A stretch of 64,000 nt of DNA from the NCBI RefSeq assembly GCF_003150835.1, contig NZ_CP029479.1, forward strand, positions 806,001 to 870,000. Direction: 5' to 3'. This DNA comes from Phenylobacterium parvum (GTDB taxonomy: Bacteria > Pseudomonadota > Alphaproteobacteria > Caulobacterales > Caulobacteraceae). This document shows positions 1 through 13,801 of the stretch, piece by piece. The position numbers and the translations under genes are program-made. Below the pieces are notes generated by a model. It worked only from the letters and a program-made list of their open reading frames with translations. It was not told the DNA's origin and made no database searches. Every line of letters begins with the position of its first letter. Position 1 is the first letter of the stretch.

Positions 1-355
1 AGAGGAGGCGGGCAACCTGCTGGGTGATGGTCGACCCGCCCTGGGCGACCCCGCCCTCGGCCAGGTTGGCGGCTGCGGCCCGCGCGATCCCCGCCGCATC
101 GAACCCGGGGTGGCTGTAGAACCGCCGGTCCTCGATGGCCACGAAGGCCGCCGGGACATGGGCGGGAAGGCTGCGGACCTCCACCGGCGGGCCATAGCGG
201 CCGCCGCGCACCCCGATCCGGGCGCCGTTGCGGTCCACGAAGACAACCTGCGGCGCTCGCTCAATGGCCGGCAGGGGCGGCAGGGCGGCGCCTCCGGGCA
301 GGCCCGGCAGGGTGGGCAGGGTCACCGTCGCGGAGGCGAGGAGGCCGATCAACAT
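1..355 (-). CDS. Penicillin-binding protein / GT51 transglycosylase, N-terminal part (cut by window edge)
   Basis: This is the first 118 codons of a peptidoglycan glycosyltransferase of the GT51 family (PBP1A/1C or monofunctional MtgA type), which polymerises lipid II at the outer face of the inner membrane. A short hydrophobic start (MLIGLLASATVTL) would anchor it. Residues 75-80 read EDRRFY followed by SHPG, the GT51 motif with catalytic Glu75, and GGSTITQQ at about 106-113 is the second signature. The ATG is well fixed because an in-frame TGA lies just one codon before it. The rest of the gene, including any transpeptidase domain, is outside the window, so class A PBP and monofunctional enzyme cannot be told apart. 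Confidence 0.88.
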   Translation of the reverse strand, partial: MLIGLLASATVTLPTLPGLPGGAALPPLPAIERAPQVVFVDRNGARIGVRGGRYGPPVEVRSLPAHVPAAFVAIEDRRFYSHPGFDAAGIARAAAANLAEGGVAQGGSTITQQVARLL

Positions 356-447
356 CCGTCAGGTTCCAGGCGCAGGTTTGGGGCGCGGGCCGGATCGCCC
401 GCCGGGCAAGGCTCGCGCTCGACCGTGGCGACACTTAGGCGGCGGGG

Positions 448-948
448 TCAGGCGCTCTCGATGACCTCGCAGCCCGCCAGCTCCCCGGCGTCCGGCGCCT
501 CGAAGACACCCTCGGTGAAGTCGAACATCTCGGGCGTCACCACGAAGGAGAAGCCCTCGCCCTGGATCTGGTTGCGCGACAGCACCCGTCCCCGGCGCAC
601 CTCCTTCGGGGCGTTGAGGTAGTGGAAGCGCGCCGGCAGCTCGCAGAGCCGGGCGATCTCGGCCACCCGGGCCCGGTCCGAGCGTCGCAGGAGGCCGAGG
701 TCGAGCACCACGGGGGTCCCGGTCGCCATGACCGCCGCCGCCGTCGACCAGATCTGGGCCTCGCAGCGCTCGATCCGCTCCATCAGCCAGTTGAAGTCCG
801 GCTGCTGGGGCATGTCCTGGGCGAAGAGCCGCGCCATCCAGTCGTCGATGGAGAAGCTCACGGCCCGCTCTCGTCGGGCGAGGTCGCCGGCATAGGTCGA
901 CTTCCCGGCGCCGGACGGGCCGAAGATGACGTGCAGGGTCGGGGTCAC
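448..948 (-). CDS. AAA-family / zeta-toxin-like P-loop kinase
   Basis: A 166-residue P-loop ATPase. Residues 10-18 are a Walker A motif (GPSGAGKST), followed by SIDDW, resembling the substrate-binding aspartates of small-molecule kinases of the AAA_33 group. The middle has VVLDLGLL, where a Walker B strand would fall. The start is taken as GTG at 948 because it lies 8 bases after the SDR stop codon and the next Met falls after the Walker A motif. It follows the SDR gene on the same strand and is probably co-transcribed with it. Substrate is unknown; family assignment is confident, function is not. Confidence 0.8.
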   Translation of the reverse strand: MTPTLHVIFGPSGAGKSTYAGDLARRERAVSFSIDDWMARLFAQDMPQQPDFNWLMERIERCEAQIWSTAAAVMATGTPVVLDLGLLRRSDRARVAEIARLCELPARFHYLNAPKEVRRGRVLSRNQIQGEGFSFVVTPEMFDFTEGVFEAPDAGELAGCEVIESA

Positions 949-956
949 GGCGGGGC

Positions 957-1754
957 TCAACGGACGGTCAAGCCGCCGTCGATGACCATTTCCGCCCCGG
1001 TCACATAACGGCTCTCGTCCGAGGCCAGCCACAGGACGCCGTTGGCGATGTCGAGGGGGAAGCCCTTCACGCCCAGGGGCACGGCGGTTTCCGTCAGGGC
1101 GTCCAGGGCCAGGTCGCGCTGCGGGCGGGCGTTGTCGCCGGGGCCGCCGGTGCCGATGATGGTGTCCCAGATCGGGGTCTCGATGATGCCGGGGTGCATG
1201 GAGTTGACCCGGATCCCGTCCTTGGCGTTGGCGCATTCCATCGCCACCGACTTGGTCATCAGGCGCACGGCGCCCTTGGTGGCGCAGTAGCCGCTCATGT
1301 TGGGCGAGCCCTTCAGGCCGGCGATCGAGGAGATGTTGATGATCGAGCCCGTCTGGTGCTCGCGCATCAGGGGCAGGGAATGCTTCATGCCCAGGAAGAC
1401 GCCGTCGACGTTGATGGCCATCTGGCGCTTGAAGTCGGCGAGGGAGAAGTCGGTGACCGGCCCGGACAGGCCGATGCCGGCGTTGTTGACCAGGATGTCC
1501 AGGCGGCCGTGCAGGGCCTTCACCTTGCCGATGGTCTCGATCCAGGCCTCTTCGCTCGTGACGTCCTGGTGCAGGTAGTCCGCCGTGGCGCCCGCAGCGC
1601 GCAGGGCTTCGACGGCCTCGCGGCCCTTGTCGTCCTGGATGTCGCTGATGACGATGACGGCGCCTTCCTGCGCCAGCCGCTCGGCGCATCCCAGGCCGAT
1701 CCCGCTGGCCCCGCCGGTGATGAGCGCCACCTTGCCCTGAACCCGTCCCGCCAT
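957..1754 (-). CDS. Short-chain dehydrogenase/reductase (classical SDR)
   Basis: A 265-residue classical SDR. The cofactor loop is ITGGASGIG at 12-20, an acidic residue ends strand beta2 (SDIQ, D38) which favours NAD(H), NNAG is at 90-93, and the catalytic Ser143, Tyr156 and Lys160 (YCATK) are all present. The C-terminus has ALTETAVPLG and YVTGAEMVIDGG, typical of 3-alpha/20-beta hydroxysteroid-type or cyclohexanol dehydrogenases. AAGGAG lies 6 bases before the ATG. It is followed closely by the P-loop kinase gene. The alcohol substrate cannot be read from sequence. Confidence 0.92.
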   Translation of the reverse strand: MAGRVQGKVALITGGASGIGLGCAERLAQEGAVIVISDIQDDKGREAVEALRAAGATADYLHQDVTSEEAWIETIGKVKALHGRLDILVNNAGIGLSGPVTDFSLADFKRQMAINVDGVFLGMKHSLPLMREHQTGSIINISSIAGLKGSPNMSGYCATKGAVRLMTKSVAMECANAKDGIRVNSMHPGIIETPIWDTIIGTGGPGDNARPQRDLALDALTETAVPLGVKGFPLDIANGVLWLASDESRYVTGAEMVIDGGLTVR

Positions 1755-1859
1755 GTCCGTCTCCTTCCCGCTTGACCCCTTGGGGTTTTCTCATGCCTAG
1801 CGCAGGGCGGCCCGCTTGCCCATAGGCCGCCCCGGCCCGATGCCTTCTGGGAGACGTCC

Positions 1860-2381
1860 ATGTCCGTCGAGATCCGCCCCTGCAGCCCCGGGGACGCCGA
1901 GGCCCTGGCCCTGGTCAGCCGGGCGACCTTCCTGGAGTCCTACGCCGACGTCCTGCCGGCGGCGGACATCCTGGTCCACTGCGAGGTCCAGAACCGGCCG
2001 GAGCTCTACCGCGACTGGCTGGCCACGCCCGGCTGGCGGGCCTGGCTGGTGGAGAGGGCGGACACCCGCGCGCCCGTGGGCTTTTCCCTGTCCTGCCCGC
2101 CGGACCTGCCCCTGCCGACGGGGCCGGGGGATGTCGAGCTGAAGCGCATCTACCTGCTGCACCGCTTCCAGGGCGGGGGCAGCGGGGCGGCCCTCCTGGC
2201 CGCGGCCGAGGCGGCGGCCCGGGCCGACGGCTTCGACCGGCTCCTGCTCGGCGTCTATTCGAAGAACGCCCAGGCCCTGGGCTTCTACGCCCGCCAGGGC
2301 TTCACCCAGGTCGGCGTGCGCACCTTCCGCGTCGGCGCCAACGACTACGACGACCTCGTGCTGGCCAAGTCCCTGGCCTGA
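1860..2381 (+). CDS. GNAT family N-acetyltransferase
   Basis: A 173-residue acetyltransferase. The acetyl-CoA-binding region is recognisable around KRIYLLHRFQGGGSGAALL (motif A, with the Q-x-x-G-x-G/A pattern) and the C-terminal part NAQALGFYARQGF matches the usual GNAT motif B. The N-terminus (EIRPCSPGDAEALALV) is the normal first strand and helix. GGGAG precedes the ATG by about 6 bases. The gene stands alone between a divergent SDR and a cluster of GC-rich intergenic repeats. The acceptor substrate is unknown. Confidence 0.88.
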   Translation: MSVEIRPCSPGDAEALALVSRATFLESYADVLPAADILVHCEVQNRPELYRDWLATPGWRAWLVERADTRAPVGFSLSCPPDLPLPTGPGDVELKRIYLLHRFQGGGSGAALLAAAEAAARADGFDRLLLGVYSKNAQALGFYARQGFTQVGVRTFRVGANDYDDLVLAKSLA

Positions 2382-2390
2382 CCCGCCGTT

Positions 2391-2560
2391 GACCCCCTCA
2401 GTCGGCTGCGCCGACAGCTCCCCCTGATGGGGAGCAATTGGGGTGGTAATTCCTCCCCCCAGGGGGAGGTGGACCGCGCGGCGGGCCGGAGGGGGTCAGC
2501 TGAGGGGCCGGTGACCCCCTCAGTCGGCTTTGCCGACGGCTCCCCCTTGGGGGAGCAATC
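2391..2560. repeat. GC-rich palindromic intergenic repeat, locus 1 (one full unit plus a half unit)
   Basis: A full unit runs from GACCCCCTCAGTCGG at 2391 to GGAGGGGGTCA at 2498, with inner CTCCCC/GGGGAG hairpins and an AATT spacer region. A second left half starts at 2513 (GACCCCCTCAGTC) and ends in CTCCCCCTTGGGGGAG near 2555. It lies between the convergent GNAT gene and carB. The same element occurs at six other loci in this window. Confidence 0.85.
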
Positions 2561-2579
2561 AGGAGCCGGGCCTAAGCCG

Positions 2580-5870
<3,291 letters not shown>

Positions 5871-6024
5871 GGAAACACTCGCGCGCAGGGCCAGCGCGCG
5901 CGCCTGCGCGCTGCGTCCCGGCCGGATTGAAGGCTAAGCCGCCCGTTTAGAGGGGGAGTCGGGGTGGTGCAAGCTTGGATGCCCCGGGCAATCGTCCGCG
6001 GGGCTTCCGCCCACAGGAAATCAG

Positions 6025-6062
6025 GACAAAGAAAAACGGGCCGGCGTTTCCGCCGACCCGTT
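6025..6062 (-). terminator. Rho-independent terminator of cspA
   Basis: On the minus strand an ACGGG-CGGCG stem with a GAAA loop pairs with CGCCG-CCCGT (a single mismatch on each arm) and is followed by TTTTTCTTT. It begins 25 bases after the cspA stop codon and is the cleanest intrinsic terminator in the window. Confidence 0.9.
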
Positions 6063-6087
6063 GAAGAGGTTCCCTTTCGGGATGAGG

Positions 6088-6294
6088 TCAGACGGACAGG
6101 TTGCCCGCAGACATCTTCCCGCTGCGCTTGTCGCGCTCGAGCTCGTAGTTCACCTTCTGACCTTCGTTGAGCGAGCGGAGGCCCGCACGCTCGACGGCGG
6201 AGATGTGCACGAACACATCCGGGCCGCCTTCGTCAGGTTGAATGAAGCCGTAGCCCTTGGTTCCGTTGAACCACTTCACGGTGCCGGTAGCCAT
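6088..6294 (-). CDS. cspA: Cold-shock domain protein (CspA family)
   Basis: A 68-residue single cold-shock domain that binds single-stranded RNA/DNA as a chaperone. The two RNP motifs are present: KGYGFIQ at about 13-19 and VFVHIS at about 28-33; the start [10 protein letters not shown] is diagnostic. It sits between carA and carB on the same strand, has a strong intrinsic terminator, and is preceded by about 130-180 bases without a gene, consistent with the long 5' leader usual for csp mRNAs (inference). Whether it is cold induced cannot be read from sequence; alphaproteobacteria carry several paralogues, so the symbol indicates family only. Confidence 0.95.
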   Translation of the reverse strand: MATGTVKWFNGTKGYGFIQPDEGGPDVFVHISAVERAGLRSLNEGQKVNYELERDKRSGKMSAGNLSV

Positions 6295-6481
6295 ATTGAT
6301 CGATCGTCCTTGATAGATAGGCCCGCAACCCCGGAGTTGGGGCGCACGGGATCAAAAATCGAAGGAGGTCGGTAGCAGGCCCGCTGCGTCAGAAGAAGCG
6401 TCGAAAAAGCAGCCGAACCTACGAGATTTGACACGTCACTATGACGGAAGGCCAGGGGTCTGGCAAGCCGCACCCCTAAGC

Positions 6482-7648
6482 TCAGGCCCGGGCGGCCTCC
6501 ATCAGGTCGGCGAAGCGCCTGAAGAGATAGAGGGAATCCGTCGGCCCGGGCGAGGCTTCGGGGTGGTGCTGGACCGAGAAAACCGGGCGGCCCGAAAGGG
6601 CGATGCCGGCGTTGGTGCCGTCGAACAGGGAGACATGGGTCTCCACCACGCCCTCGGGCAGGCTGTCGCGGCTGACCGTGAAGCCGTGGTTCATCGAGAC
6701 GATCTCGACCTTGCCGGTGGTCAGGTCCTTCACGGGGTGGTTCGCCCCGTGGTGGCCCTGCTCCATCTTCTCGGTGCGCGCACCCAGGGCCAGGGCCAGC
6801 ATCTGGTGGCCGAGGCAGATGCCGAAGACCGGAACGCCCGAGGCGACCAGCTTGCGGATCTCGGGGACGGCGTAGTCGCCGGTGGCGGCCGGGTCGCCTG
6901 GGCCGTTCGACAGCATGACGCCGTGCGGCTTGCGGGCCAGGATGTCCTCGGCGGAGGTCGAGGCGGGCACCACGGTGACCTTCGCGCCAAGGGAGGCGAG
7001 GGCCCGCAGGATGTTCCGCTTCACCCCGAAGTCCATGACCACGACCTCGCAGCGGTCCTGGGCGGGGCGGGCGTAGCCCTCGGGCCAGCCGTAGAGCCCT
7101 TCCTCCCAGGTGAAGGCCTGGCGGCAGGTGGCGTCCCTGGCCAGGTCCAGGCCCACCAGCCCGCTCCATTCCGCCGCCTGCCGGCGCAGGGCGTCGAGGT
7201 CGAAGCGGCCTTCGGGATCGTGGGCGATGACCGCGTGAGGCATGCCCTCCTCTCGGATGCGCCGGGTCAGGGCCCGGGTATCGACGCCGGAAAGGCCGAT
7301 GACGCCCCGGCGGGCCATCCAGGCGCCGAGGTCGGATTCCGACCGCCAGTTGGCGGGGGGCGTCGGGGCGTCGCGGAAGATGGCGCCCCGGGCGGCGGTG
7401 GTGGAGTCGCCGGCGACCTGTTCAATGTCCTCGGAATTGACCCCGACATTGCCCACGTGGGGGAAGGTGAAGGCGACGACCTGGGCCATGTAGGAGGGAT
7501 CGGTCAGGATTTCCTGGTAGCCCGTCATGGCGGTGTTGAAGCAGACCTCGCCCACCGCCGAGCCGGTCGCGCCGCAGCCGACGCCCTGGAGGACCGTACC
7601 GTCCGCCAGGACCAGGACGCCCGTGACGCCGGGGAGGAGATCGCTCAT
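6482..7648 (-). CDS. carA: Carbamoyl-phosphate synthase small subunit (glutamine amidotransferase)
   Basis: CarA, 388 residues. It hydrolyses glutamine and channels ammonia to CarB. The N-terminal domain starts [18 protein letters not shown] and includes the conserved [20 protein letters not shown]. The C-terminal class I glutamine amidotransferase domain has the nucleophile motif FGICLGHQ and the HHPEASPGP His/Glu pair. An open frame continues upstream to 7927 but the family start and a GGAG 10 bases before it place the start at 7648. It faces a divergent small ORF and a HAD hydrolase. Confidence 0.97.
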   Translation of the reverse strand: MSDLLPGVTGVLVLADGTVLQGVGCGATGSAVGEVCFNTAMTGYQEILTDPSYMAQVVAFTFPHVGNVGVNSEDIEQVAGDSTTAARGAIFRDAPTPPANWRSESDLGAWMARRGVIGLSGVDTRALTRRIREEGMPHAVIAHDPEGRFDLDALRRQAAEWSGLVGLDLARDATCRQAFTWEEGLYGWPEGYARPAQDRCEVVVMDFGVKRNILRALASLGAKVTVVPASTSAEDILARKPHGVMLSNGPGDPAATGDYAVPEIRKLVASGVPVFGICLGHQMLALALGARTEKMEQGHHGANHPVKDLTTGKVEIVSMNHGFTVSRDSLPEGVVETHVSLFDGTNAGIALSGRPVFSVQHHPEASPGPTDSLYLFRRFADLMEAARA

Positions 7649-7796
7649 GGCAGGCCGCTCCAGGGACAGGGTTGAGGGCTCGCAAAAAGGCGGGCGAGGA
7701 TGCACCCTGCCCGCCCTTCGGCCGTTCCGGGTCTGGTAATGACTCGCGGCGGGCCGGTCAATGCGGCGCGCCGGCCGCAGACTCCGGGAGAGCCCC

Positions 7797-7964
7797 ATGT
7801 CCGAAACCGCCTTCATCGCCGAGCATCCCTCCACCCGGGCCGTCATCGACAGGGTCCGGGAGGCGGAGTACCGGACCCCGGCGCCGCACCGGACGGCCGG
7901 GGCGGTCGACTCCCGGCTCATCTGCATGTCGCCCCGGGACCCCAGCGAAGGCTTTGGAGAATAG
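7797..7964 (+). CDS. Small hypothetical protein (55 aa)
   Basis: A possible short gene reading [20 protein letters not shown] at its start and ending [15 protein letters not shown] lies about 6 bases before the ATG, and the stop is 10 bases before the HAD hydrolase ATG, so the two would be co-transcribed. It contains one Cys and is mostly polar, with no signal peptide or membrane segment. I do not recognise a family. It is supported by the ribosome binding site, the tight spacing and an amino-acid composition unlike the Arg/Pro/Gly-rich spurious frames here, but remains tentative. Confidence 0.45.
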   Translation: MSETAFIAEHPSTRAVIDRVREAEYRTPAPHRTAGAVDSRLICMSPRDPSEGFGE

Positions 7965-7974
7965 CACCGTCGCC

Positions 7975-8676
7975 ATGGCTATCCGCATCACCACGGTCGG
8001 CCTCGATGCTGACGACACCCTCTGGCACAATGAGACCCTGTTCCGCCTGACCCAGGAGCGGTTCTGCGACCTCCTGGCGGACCGCGCCGATCCCGGGCCC
8101 CTGATGGCGCGGCTTGCTGAGGTGGAGGCGCGCAACCTGCGTCTCTACGGCTACGGGGTGAAGGGCTTCACGCTGTCCATGATCGAGACCGCCATGGAAC
8201 TCACCCACGGCGAAGCGCCGGCCTCGGTGGTGCGCGAGATCCTGGCGGCCGGGCGCGAGATGCTGACCGAGCCGGTGGAGCCCCTGCCGGGGGTCGAGGC
8301 GGCGCTTGAGGCCCTGTCGCTGGACTATCGCCTTGTCCTGGTGACCAAGGGCGACCTCCTGCACCAGGAGCAGAAGCTGGCGGCCTCGGGGCTGGGCGAC
8401 CTCTTCGCCGCTGTGGAGATCGTCAGCGAGAAGACGGCCTCGACCTATTCCGCCGTCTTCGACCGCCACGGCTCCGGCCCCGGGCGCGCCGTGATGTGCG
8501 GCAACTCAGTCCGGTCCGACATCCTGCCGGCCCTGGAGGCGGGCGCCTTCGCCGCGCACGTCCCCTATCCCATGACCTGGGCCCACGAGCACGCCGAGCC
8601 ACCCGTCGGCCACCCGCGCTTCGCCGAGCTGGCCTCGATCCGCGACCTGCCGGCCTGGGTGGCGGGGCTCGGCTAG
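7975..8676 (+). CDS. HAD family hydrolase
   Basis: A 233-residue haloacid dehalogenase-superfamily phosphatase. Motif I is D11-A-D13-D-T at the N-terminus ([10 protein letters not shown]), motif II is VLVTKGD in the middle, a conserved Lys lies in VSEKTAS, and the acidic motif III/IV is replaced by [17 protein letters not shown], as in the YjjG/YfnB type. The helical cap lies between residues about 20 and 105. It is cytoplasmic, probably acting on a small phosphorylated metabolite or nucleotide. The ATG at 7975 gives the normal N-terminus; longer upstream frames would overlap the carA promoter region. Confidence 0.9.
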   Translation: MAIRITTVGLDADDTLWHNETLFRLTQERFCDLLADRADPGPLMARLAEVEARNLRLYGYGVKGFTLSMIETAMELTHGEAPASVVREILAAGREMLTEPVEPLPGVEAALEALSLDYRLVLVTKGDLLHQEQKLAASGLGDLFAAVEIVSEKTASTYSAVFDRHGSGPGRAVMCGNSVRSDILPALEAGAFAAHVPYPMTWAHEHAEPPVGHPRFAELASIRDLPAWVAGLG

Positions 8677-8697
8677 GGCCCGGGGTCCCCGCTGCCG

Positions 8698-8808
8698 TTA
8701 ACCCCCTCCGGCCCGCTTCGCGGCCCACCTCCCCCTGGGGGGAGGAATGACAGCGCTCAATTGCTCCCCCAAGGGGGAGTTCCCGGCGGAGCCGGGTGAG
8801 GGGGTCAA
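8698..8808. repeat. GC-rich palindromic intergenic repeat, locus 2
   Basis: A complete unit from TTAACCCCCTCCGG to GTGAGGGGGTCAA. The left arm contains CGCTTCGCGG and CTCCCCCTGGGGGGAGGA, the right arm GCTCCCCCAAGGGGGAG and CCCGGCGGAGCCGGG, so each arm makes two small hairpins and the ends pair with each other. It lies between the HAD gene and dnaG, ending 70 bases before the dnaG GTG. Confidence 0.88.
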
Positions 8809-8878
8809 TCCAGGTCGCAGCTGCGTCGCCGGCCCCCGGGGCTGGGCGCGGGGGCGGGGCCGGTCTATCCTTCGCCCC

Positions 8879-10744
8879 GTGCGGTTCGACGAAGCCTTCC
8901 TCGATGAGATCAAGTCACGCCTCCGGCCCTCGGACGTCATCGGCCGGACCGTGAAGCTGCAGAAGCGCGGCCGTGAGTTCGTCGGCCTGTCGCCCTTCAC
9001 CAAGGAAAAGACGCCGTCCTTCTACGTGAATGACGACAAGGGCCAGTTCTTCGACTTCTCGTCGGGCAAGACCGGCGACCTGATCGCCTTTCTCCAAGAG
9101 AGCGAGCGGCTGTCCTTCGTCGAGGCGGTGGAGCGGCTGGCGGCCGAGGCGGGCCTGTCCCTGCCAGCGCCGGACCCGCGCTCGGCGGAGCATGAGAAGA
9201 AGCGCCAGGGCCTCTCGGACTGGATGGGCCTGGCCGCCCAGTGGTACGCCCGGATGCTGGCGGCCCCCCAGGGCGCCACCGCCCGGGCCTACCTGAAGCG
9301 CCGCGGCCTGCCGGCTGCAGACTGGGAGCGCTTTGGCCTCGGCTTTGCGCCCGCCGGGCGGACCGGCCTGAAGGACTACCTCGTCGCCAAGGGCGCGCGG
9401 CCGGCGGAGCTGGTCGAGGCAGGGCTGCTGATCGCGCCCGAGGACGGCGGGGCGCCCTACGACCGGTTCCGCGACCGGATCATCTTTCCCATCGTCGAGG
9501 GACGTGGGCGCATCGTCTCCTTCGGCGGCCGGGCCATGGATCCGGACGCCCGGGCCAAGTACCTGAACGGTCCCGAGACCGAACTCTTCCACAAGGGCCG
9601 CACCCTCTATGGCCTGCCCGAGGCCCGGCGCCTGCTGGCCGCCGCCCCGCCCGACGCCGACATGCCCCTTGTGGTGGTCGAGGGTTACATGGACGTCATC
9701 GCCTGCCAGCGGGCCGGCGTCGCCGCCGTGGCGCCCCTGGGCACGGCCCTGACCGAGGAGCAGATGGACCTGCTCTGGCGGCGCCACCCCGAGCCGACCC
9801 TGTGCTTCGACGGCGACCGGGCGGGGCGGCAGGCGGCCTTCCGCGCCATGGACCGGGCCCTGCCCCTGCTGACCCCCGGCCGCAGCTTCCGATTCAGCGT
9901 GGTGGAAGGGGGCAAGGACCCCGACGATGTCCTGCGGGAGCAGGGGGCTGCGGCTCTCCGGAGCCAGCTGTCGCGGACCAACGGCTTTGCGGAGATGCTG
10001 TTCCGGCGGGAGCTGGAGGCCGAGCCCCTGGACACGCCCGAGCGCCGCGCCGGCCTCAAGGCCAGGCTCCGCGCCGCCGCCTCGCGCATCGCCGACAAGG
10101 ACCTGCAGTCGGCCTATCGCGACGACCTCCTGTCCCGTTTCGAGGCCGCCCTGCCGGCCCGGGCGCCGTCGCCGCAGGGTGGGGATTTCCGGCGCAGGGG
10201 CGCGCCCGGCGGGCGGGCCTGGATCGATCCGGCGCCCACGCCCCTGGGCCGCAGCGCCGCCCGGCGCCTGGCCGCCGCCCTCGACCTTCCGGCCGCCGCC
10301 CTGATGAAGCAGGCGCTCGCCGATCCGGTCTGCCTGGACGACTGCCTGGAGTCGCCCTTCGCCTCCGCCGGCTTCGGGGAACCCGCCCTGGCCGGATTGG
10401 CCAAGGAAATCATCCGGCTGCGTCTGGAGTCTGAACACCTTGACACCCGGGGGCTCGCGCGCCATCTGGCAGGAGGAGATTTTGAAGCTCTTCTGACAGA
10501 CATCGATCGGGCCGCAGCGAAATCGGGCGCGCCCTTCCTGAAACCGGATGTCTCCCTCGAGGACGCAAGATCGCAGTGGTCGCAGGCCTTCGCCCGCCTC
10601 TCGAGGCTGGCGGCCCTCGATGAAGCGTTGTCCGCCGCCAAGGGTGACCTTGGCGGGGCTTTGTCCATGGACGCATTCTCGAGACTGAAAGGTGAGCGCG
10701 ACCGCCTGCGGCGACAAATCCGAAACTGGCAGGACGAAACCTGA
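8879..10744 (+). CDS. dnaG: DNA primase
   Basis: DnaG, 621 residues, synthesises RNA primers at the replication fork with DnaB. The start is taken at GTG 8879 ([19 protein letters not shown]), since the open frame upstream is only repeat sequence. The N-terminal CHC2 domain (about 35-70) has the fold residues PF-EKTPSF but lacks all four zinc ligands: S38, T41, D59 and S62 stand where C, H, C, C are expected. The TOPRIM core is intact ([16 protein letters not shown], and CFDGDRAG). The C-terminal helicase-interacting region follows. It is directly upstream of rpoD on the same strand, the classic primase-sigma arrangement. Confidence 0.97.
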   Translation: MRFDEAFLDEIKSRLRPSDVIGRTVKLQKRGREFVGLSPFTKEKTPSFYVNDDKGQFFDFSSGKTGDLIAFLQESERLSFVEAVERLAAEAGLSLPAPDPRSAEHEKKRQGLSDWMGLAAQWYARMLAAPQGATARAYLKRRGLPAADWERFGLGFAPAGRTGLKDYLVAKGARPAELVEAGLLIAPEDGGAPYDRFRDRIIFPIVEGRGRIVSFGGRAMDPDARAKYLNGPETELFHKGRTLYGLPEARRLLAAAPPDADMPLVVVEGYMDVIACQRAGVAAVAPLGTALTEEQMDLLWRRHPEPTLCFDGDRAGRQAAFRAMDRALPLLTPGRSFRFSVVEGGKDPDDVLREQGAAALRSQLSRTNGFAEMLFRRELEAEPLDTPERRAGLKARLRAAASRIADKDLQSAYRDDLLSRFEAALPARAPSPQGGDFRRRGAPGGRAWIDPAPTPLGRSAARRLAAALDLPAAALMKQALADPVCLDDCLESPFASAGFGEPALAGLAKEIIRLRLESEHLDTRGLARHLAGGDFEALLTDIDRAAAKSGAPFLKPDVSLEDARSQWSQAFARLSRLAALDEALSAAKGDLGGALSMDAFSRLKGERDRLRRQIRNWQDET

Positions 10745-10814
10745 CGAAAGCGCGCCCGCGCTGCACCTTTTCGAGATCCGGATTCCCCGCAGGGTCCGGA
10801 CAGCGGAGACCTTG

Positions 10815-12743
<1,929 letters not shown>

Positions 12744-12758
12744 GACGGCCGCCTCGGC

Positions 12759-12992
12759 TGACCCTCTCCGTCCCGGGGCCACGGCCCCGGTCCACCCCCC
12801 CTCGGGGGAGGATTTACGGAGCCATTGCTCCCCCAAGGGGGAGCTCCCGGCGAAGCCGGGTGAGGGGGGCAAAACCCGTCTCAGCTGACCCCCTCCGTCG
12901 CGCTGCGCGCGCCACCTCCCCCTGATGGGGAGGAATGACCCGGTGATTGCTCCCCCAAGGGGGAGCTCCCGGCGAAGCCGGGTGAGGGGGTC
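12759..12992. repeat. GC-rich palindromic intergenic repeat, locus 3 (two tandem units)
   Basis: Two full units sit in tandem: 12759-12870 (TGACCCTCTCCGTC to GTGAGGGGGGC) and 12886-12992 (TGACCCCCTCCGTC to GTGAGGGGGTCT). Both right arms are nearly identical (GCTCCCCCAAGGGGGAG then CTCCCGGCGAAGCCGGG). They fill the space between convergent rpoD and the 2OG-oxygenase-like gene, so they may act as a bidirectional transcription barrier (inference). Confidence 0.88.
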
Positions 12993-13013
12993 TACGGCGC
13001 CTGAGGCCTTGGG

Positions 13014-13634
13014 CTAGCTCCAGGCGTAGTTGAAGCTGATGGAGATGCGCGGGGTGCGCGCCCGGTTGGGGGGCACTTCGTGGCGGAGCCAGCTTTCCCA
13101 CAGGAAGACTGATCCCGGCGCCGGCGCCAGGGAGACAAAGGTGCGCTCGGCCTCGGGCGCGTCGGTGCGGCGGGGCGGCGCGGCCATCATGAGGGCGAGG
13201 CGCGGGTCCTCCAGCCGCAGGGCCGAGGCGCCGGGCGGTGTGGCGACGTACATTGTTCCCGAGATCACGCTATGCGGATGGATGTGACCCGAATGGCCGG
13301 CGCCGGGCTTGAGGATGTTGACCCACAGGCTGTCCATCTTCAGCCGGCCGGCGCCGAGGTCGAGATGAAGGTCCTGGGCGTAGACGGTGACCAGCCGGTC
13401 CAGGCGCCGCCGGAGGTCGTCGAAGACGCTGGCCCGCCGGGGCAGGTCGTCGAGGGAGGCGTAGGAGGTGTAGCCGCCGTAGCCGTTCCTCCGGCACCAG
13501 TCGCGCCCGGCGACGTCTTCGGCCTCGAGCATGCGGCAGGCGGCTTCCAGGTCGGCGAGGAGGGTCTCGAAGCCCTTCTGCCCGGCCAGGGTGGTTTCGC
13601 AGATACGGGTGGGGAAGAGGTCGCGGACGGTCAT
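13014..13634 (-). CDS. TIGR02466-type putative 2OG-Fe(II) oxygenase
   Basis: A 206-residue protein matching the family described as putative 2-oxoglutarate/Fe(II) oxygenase (TIGR02466). It opens MTVRDLFPTRICETTL; the core has WVNILKPGAGHSGHIHPHSVISGTMYV, split here by a candidate HxH metal motif (HIHPH), then EDPR, and near the end RHEVPPNRARTPRISISFNY, which would supply the distal His and the Arg that binds 2-oxoglutarate. The substrate is unknown; members often sit near TPR proteins, which is not the case here. Family membership is from recognition; catalysis is inferred. Confidence 0.82.
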   Translation of the reverse strand: MTVRDLFPTRICETTLAGQKGFETLLADLEAACRMLEAEDVAGRDWCRRNGYGGYTSYASLDDLPRRASVFDDLRRRLDRLVTVYAQDLHLDLGAGRLKMDSLWVNILKPGAGHSGHIHPHSVISGTMYVATPPGASALRLEDPRLALMMAAPPRRTDAPEAERTFVSLAPAPGSVFLWESWLRHEVPPNRARTPRISISFNYAWS

Positions 13635-13645
13635 GCCTGACCGCT

Positions 13646-13695
13646 AGATCATGTTCCGATAAGTGGGAACCGGTTATCGGATCGAAACATGATCT
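13646..13695. repeat. Extragenic palindrome A
   Basis: AGATCATGTT-CCGATAA on the left pairs with TTATCGG and AACATGATCT on the right around a GTGGGAACCGG centre. It begins 12 bases upstream of the start codon of the 2OG-oxygenase-like gene. It resembles the ATCATG...CATGAT extragenic palindromes common in other alphaproteobacteria (recollection, not a search). Confidence 0.85.
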
Positions 13696-13709
13696 AACTT
13701 TTTGAACTT

Positions 13710-13758
13710 AGAGCCTGTTTAGTCCCTTCAGACTTTCCGTCTGAAGGGAACAGGCTCT
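13710..13758. repeat. Extragenic palindrome B
   Basis: AGAGCCTGTT, then TCCCTTCAGAC, a TTTCC loop, GTCTGAAGGGA and ACAGGCTCT: a nearly perfect long hairpin with a TAG bulge in the left arm. It lies downstream of the flagellar-like gene, 14 bases from palindrome A. There is no T tract on either strand of the kind a terminator would have. Confidence 0.87.
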
Positions 13759-13801
13759 GAGCCTGCGGCGCGCGCCTGTCAAAACCCGGACGTCGCCGGG
13801 A

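Noticed and set aside
448-1794. One long minus-strand frame that would fuse an unknown N-terminus to the P-loop kinase
   Set aside because: The first two thirds are an out-of-frame translation of the SDR gene (Arg/Pro/Gly-rich). The kinase starts at GTG 948.
7649-7927. N-terminal extension of carA by 93 codons
   Set aside because: The extra residues match no CarA and lie opposite the small ORF and upstream region; the family start and ribosome binding site are at 7648.
8747-8878. N-terminal extension of dnaG
   Set aside because: Those codons are the palindromic repeat and a GC-rich leader. The primase N-terminus starts at GTG 8879.
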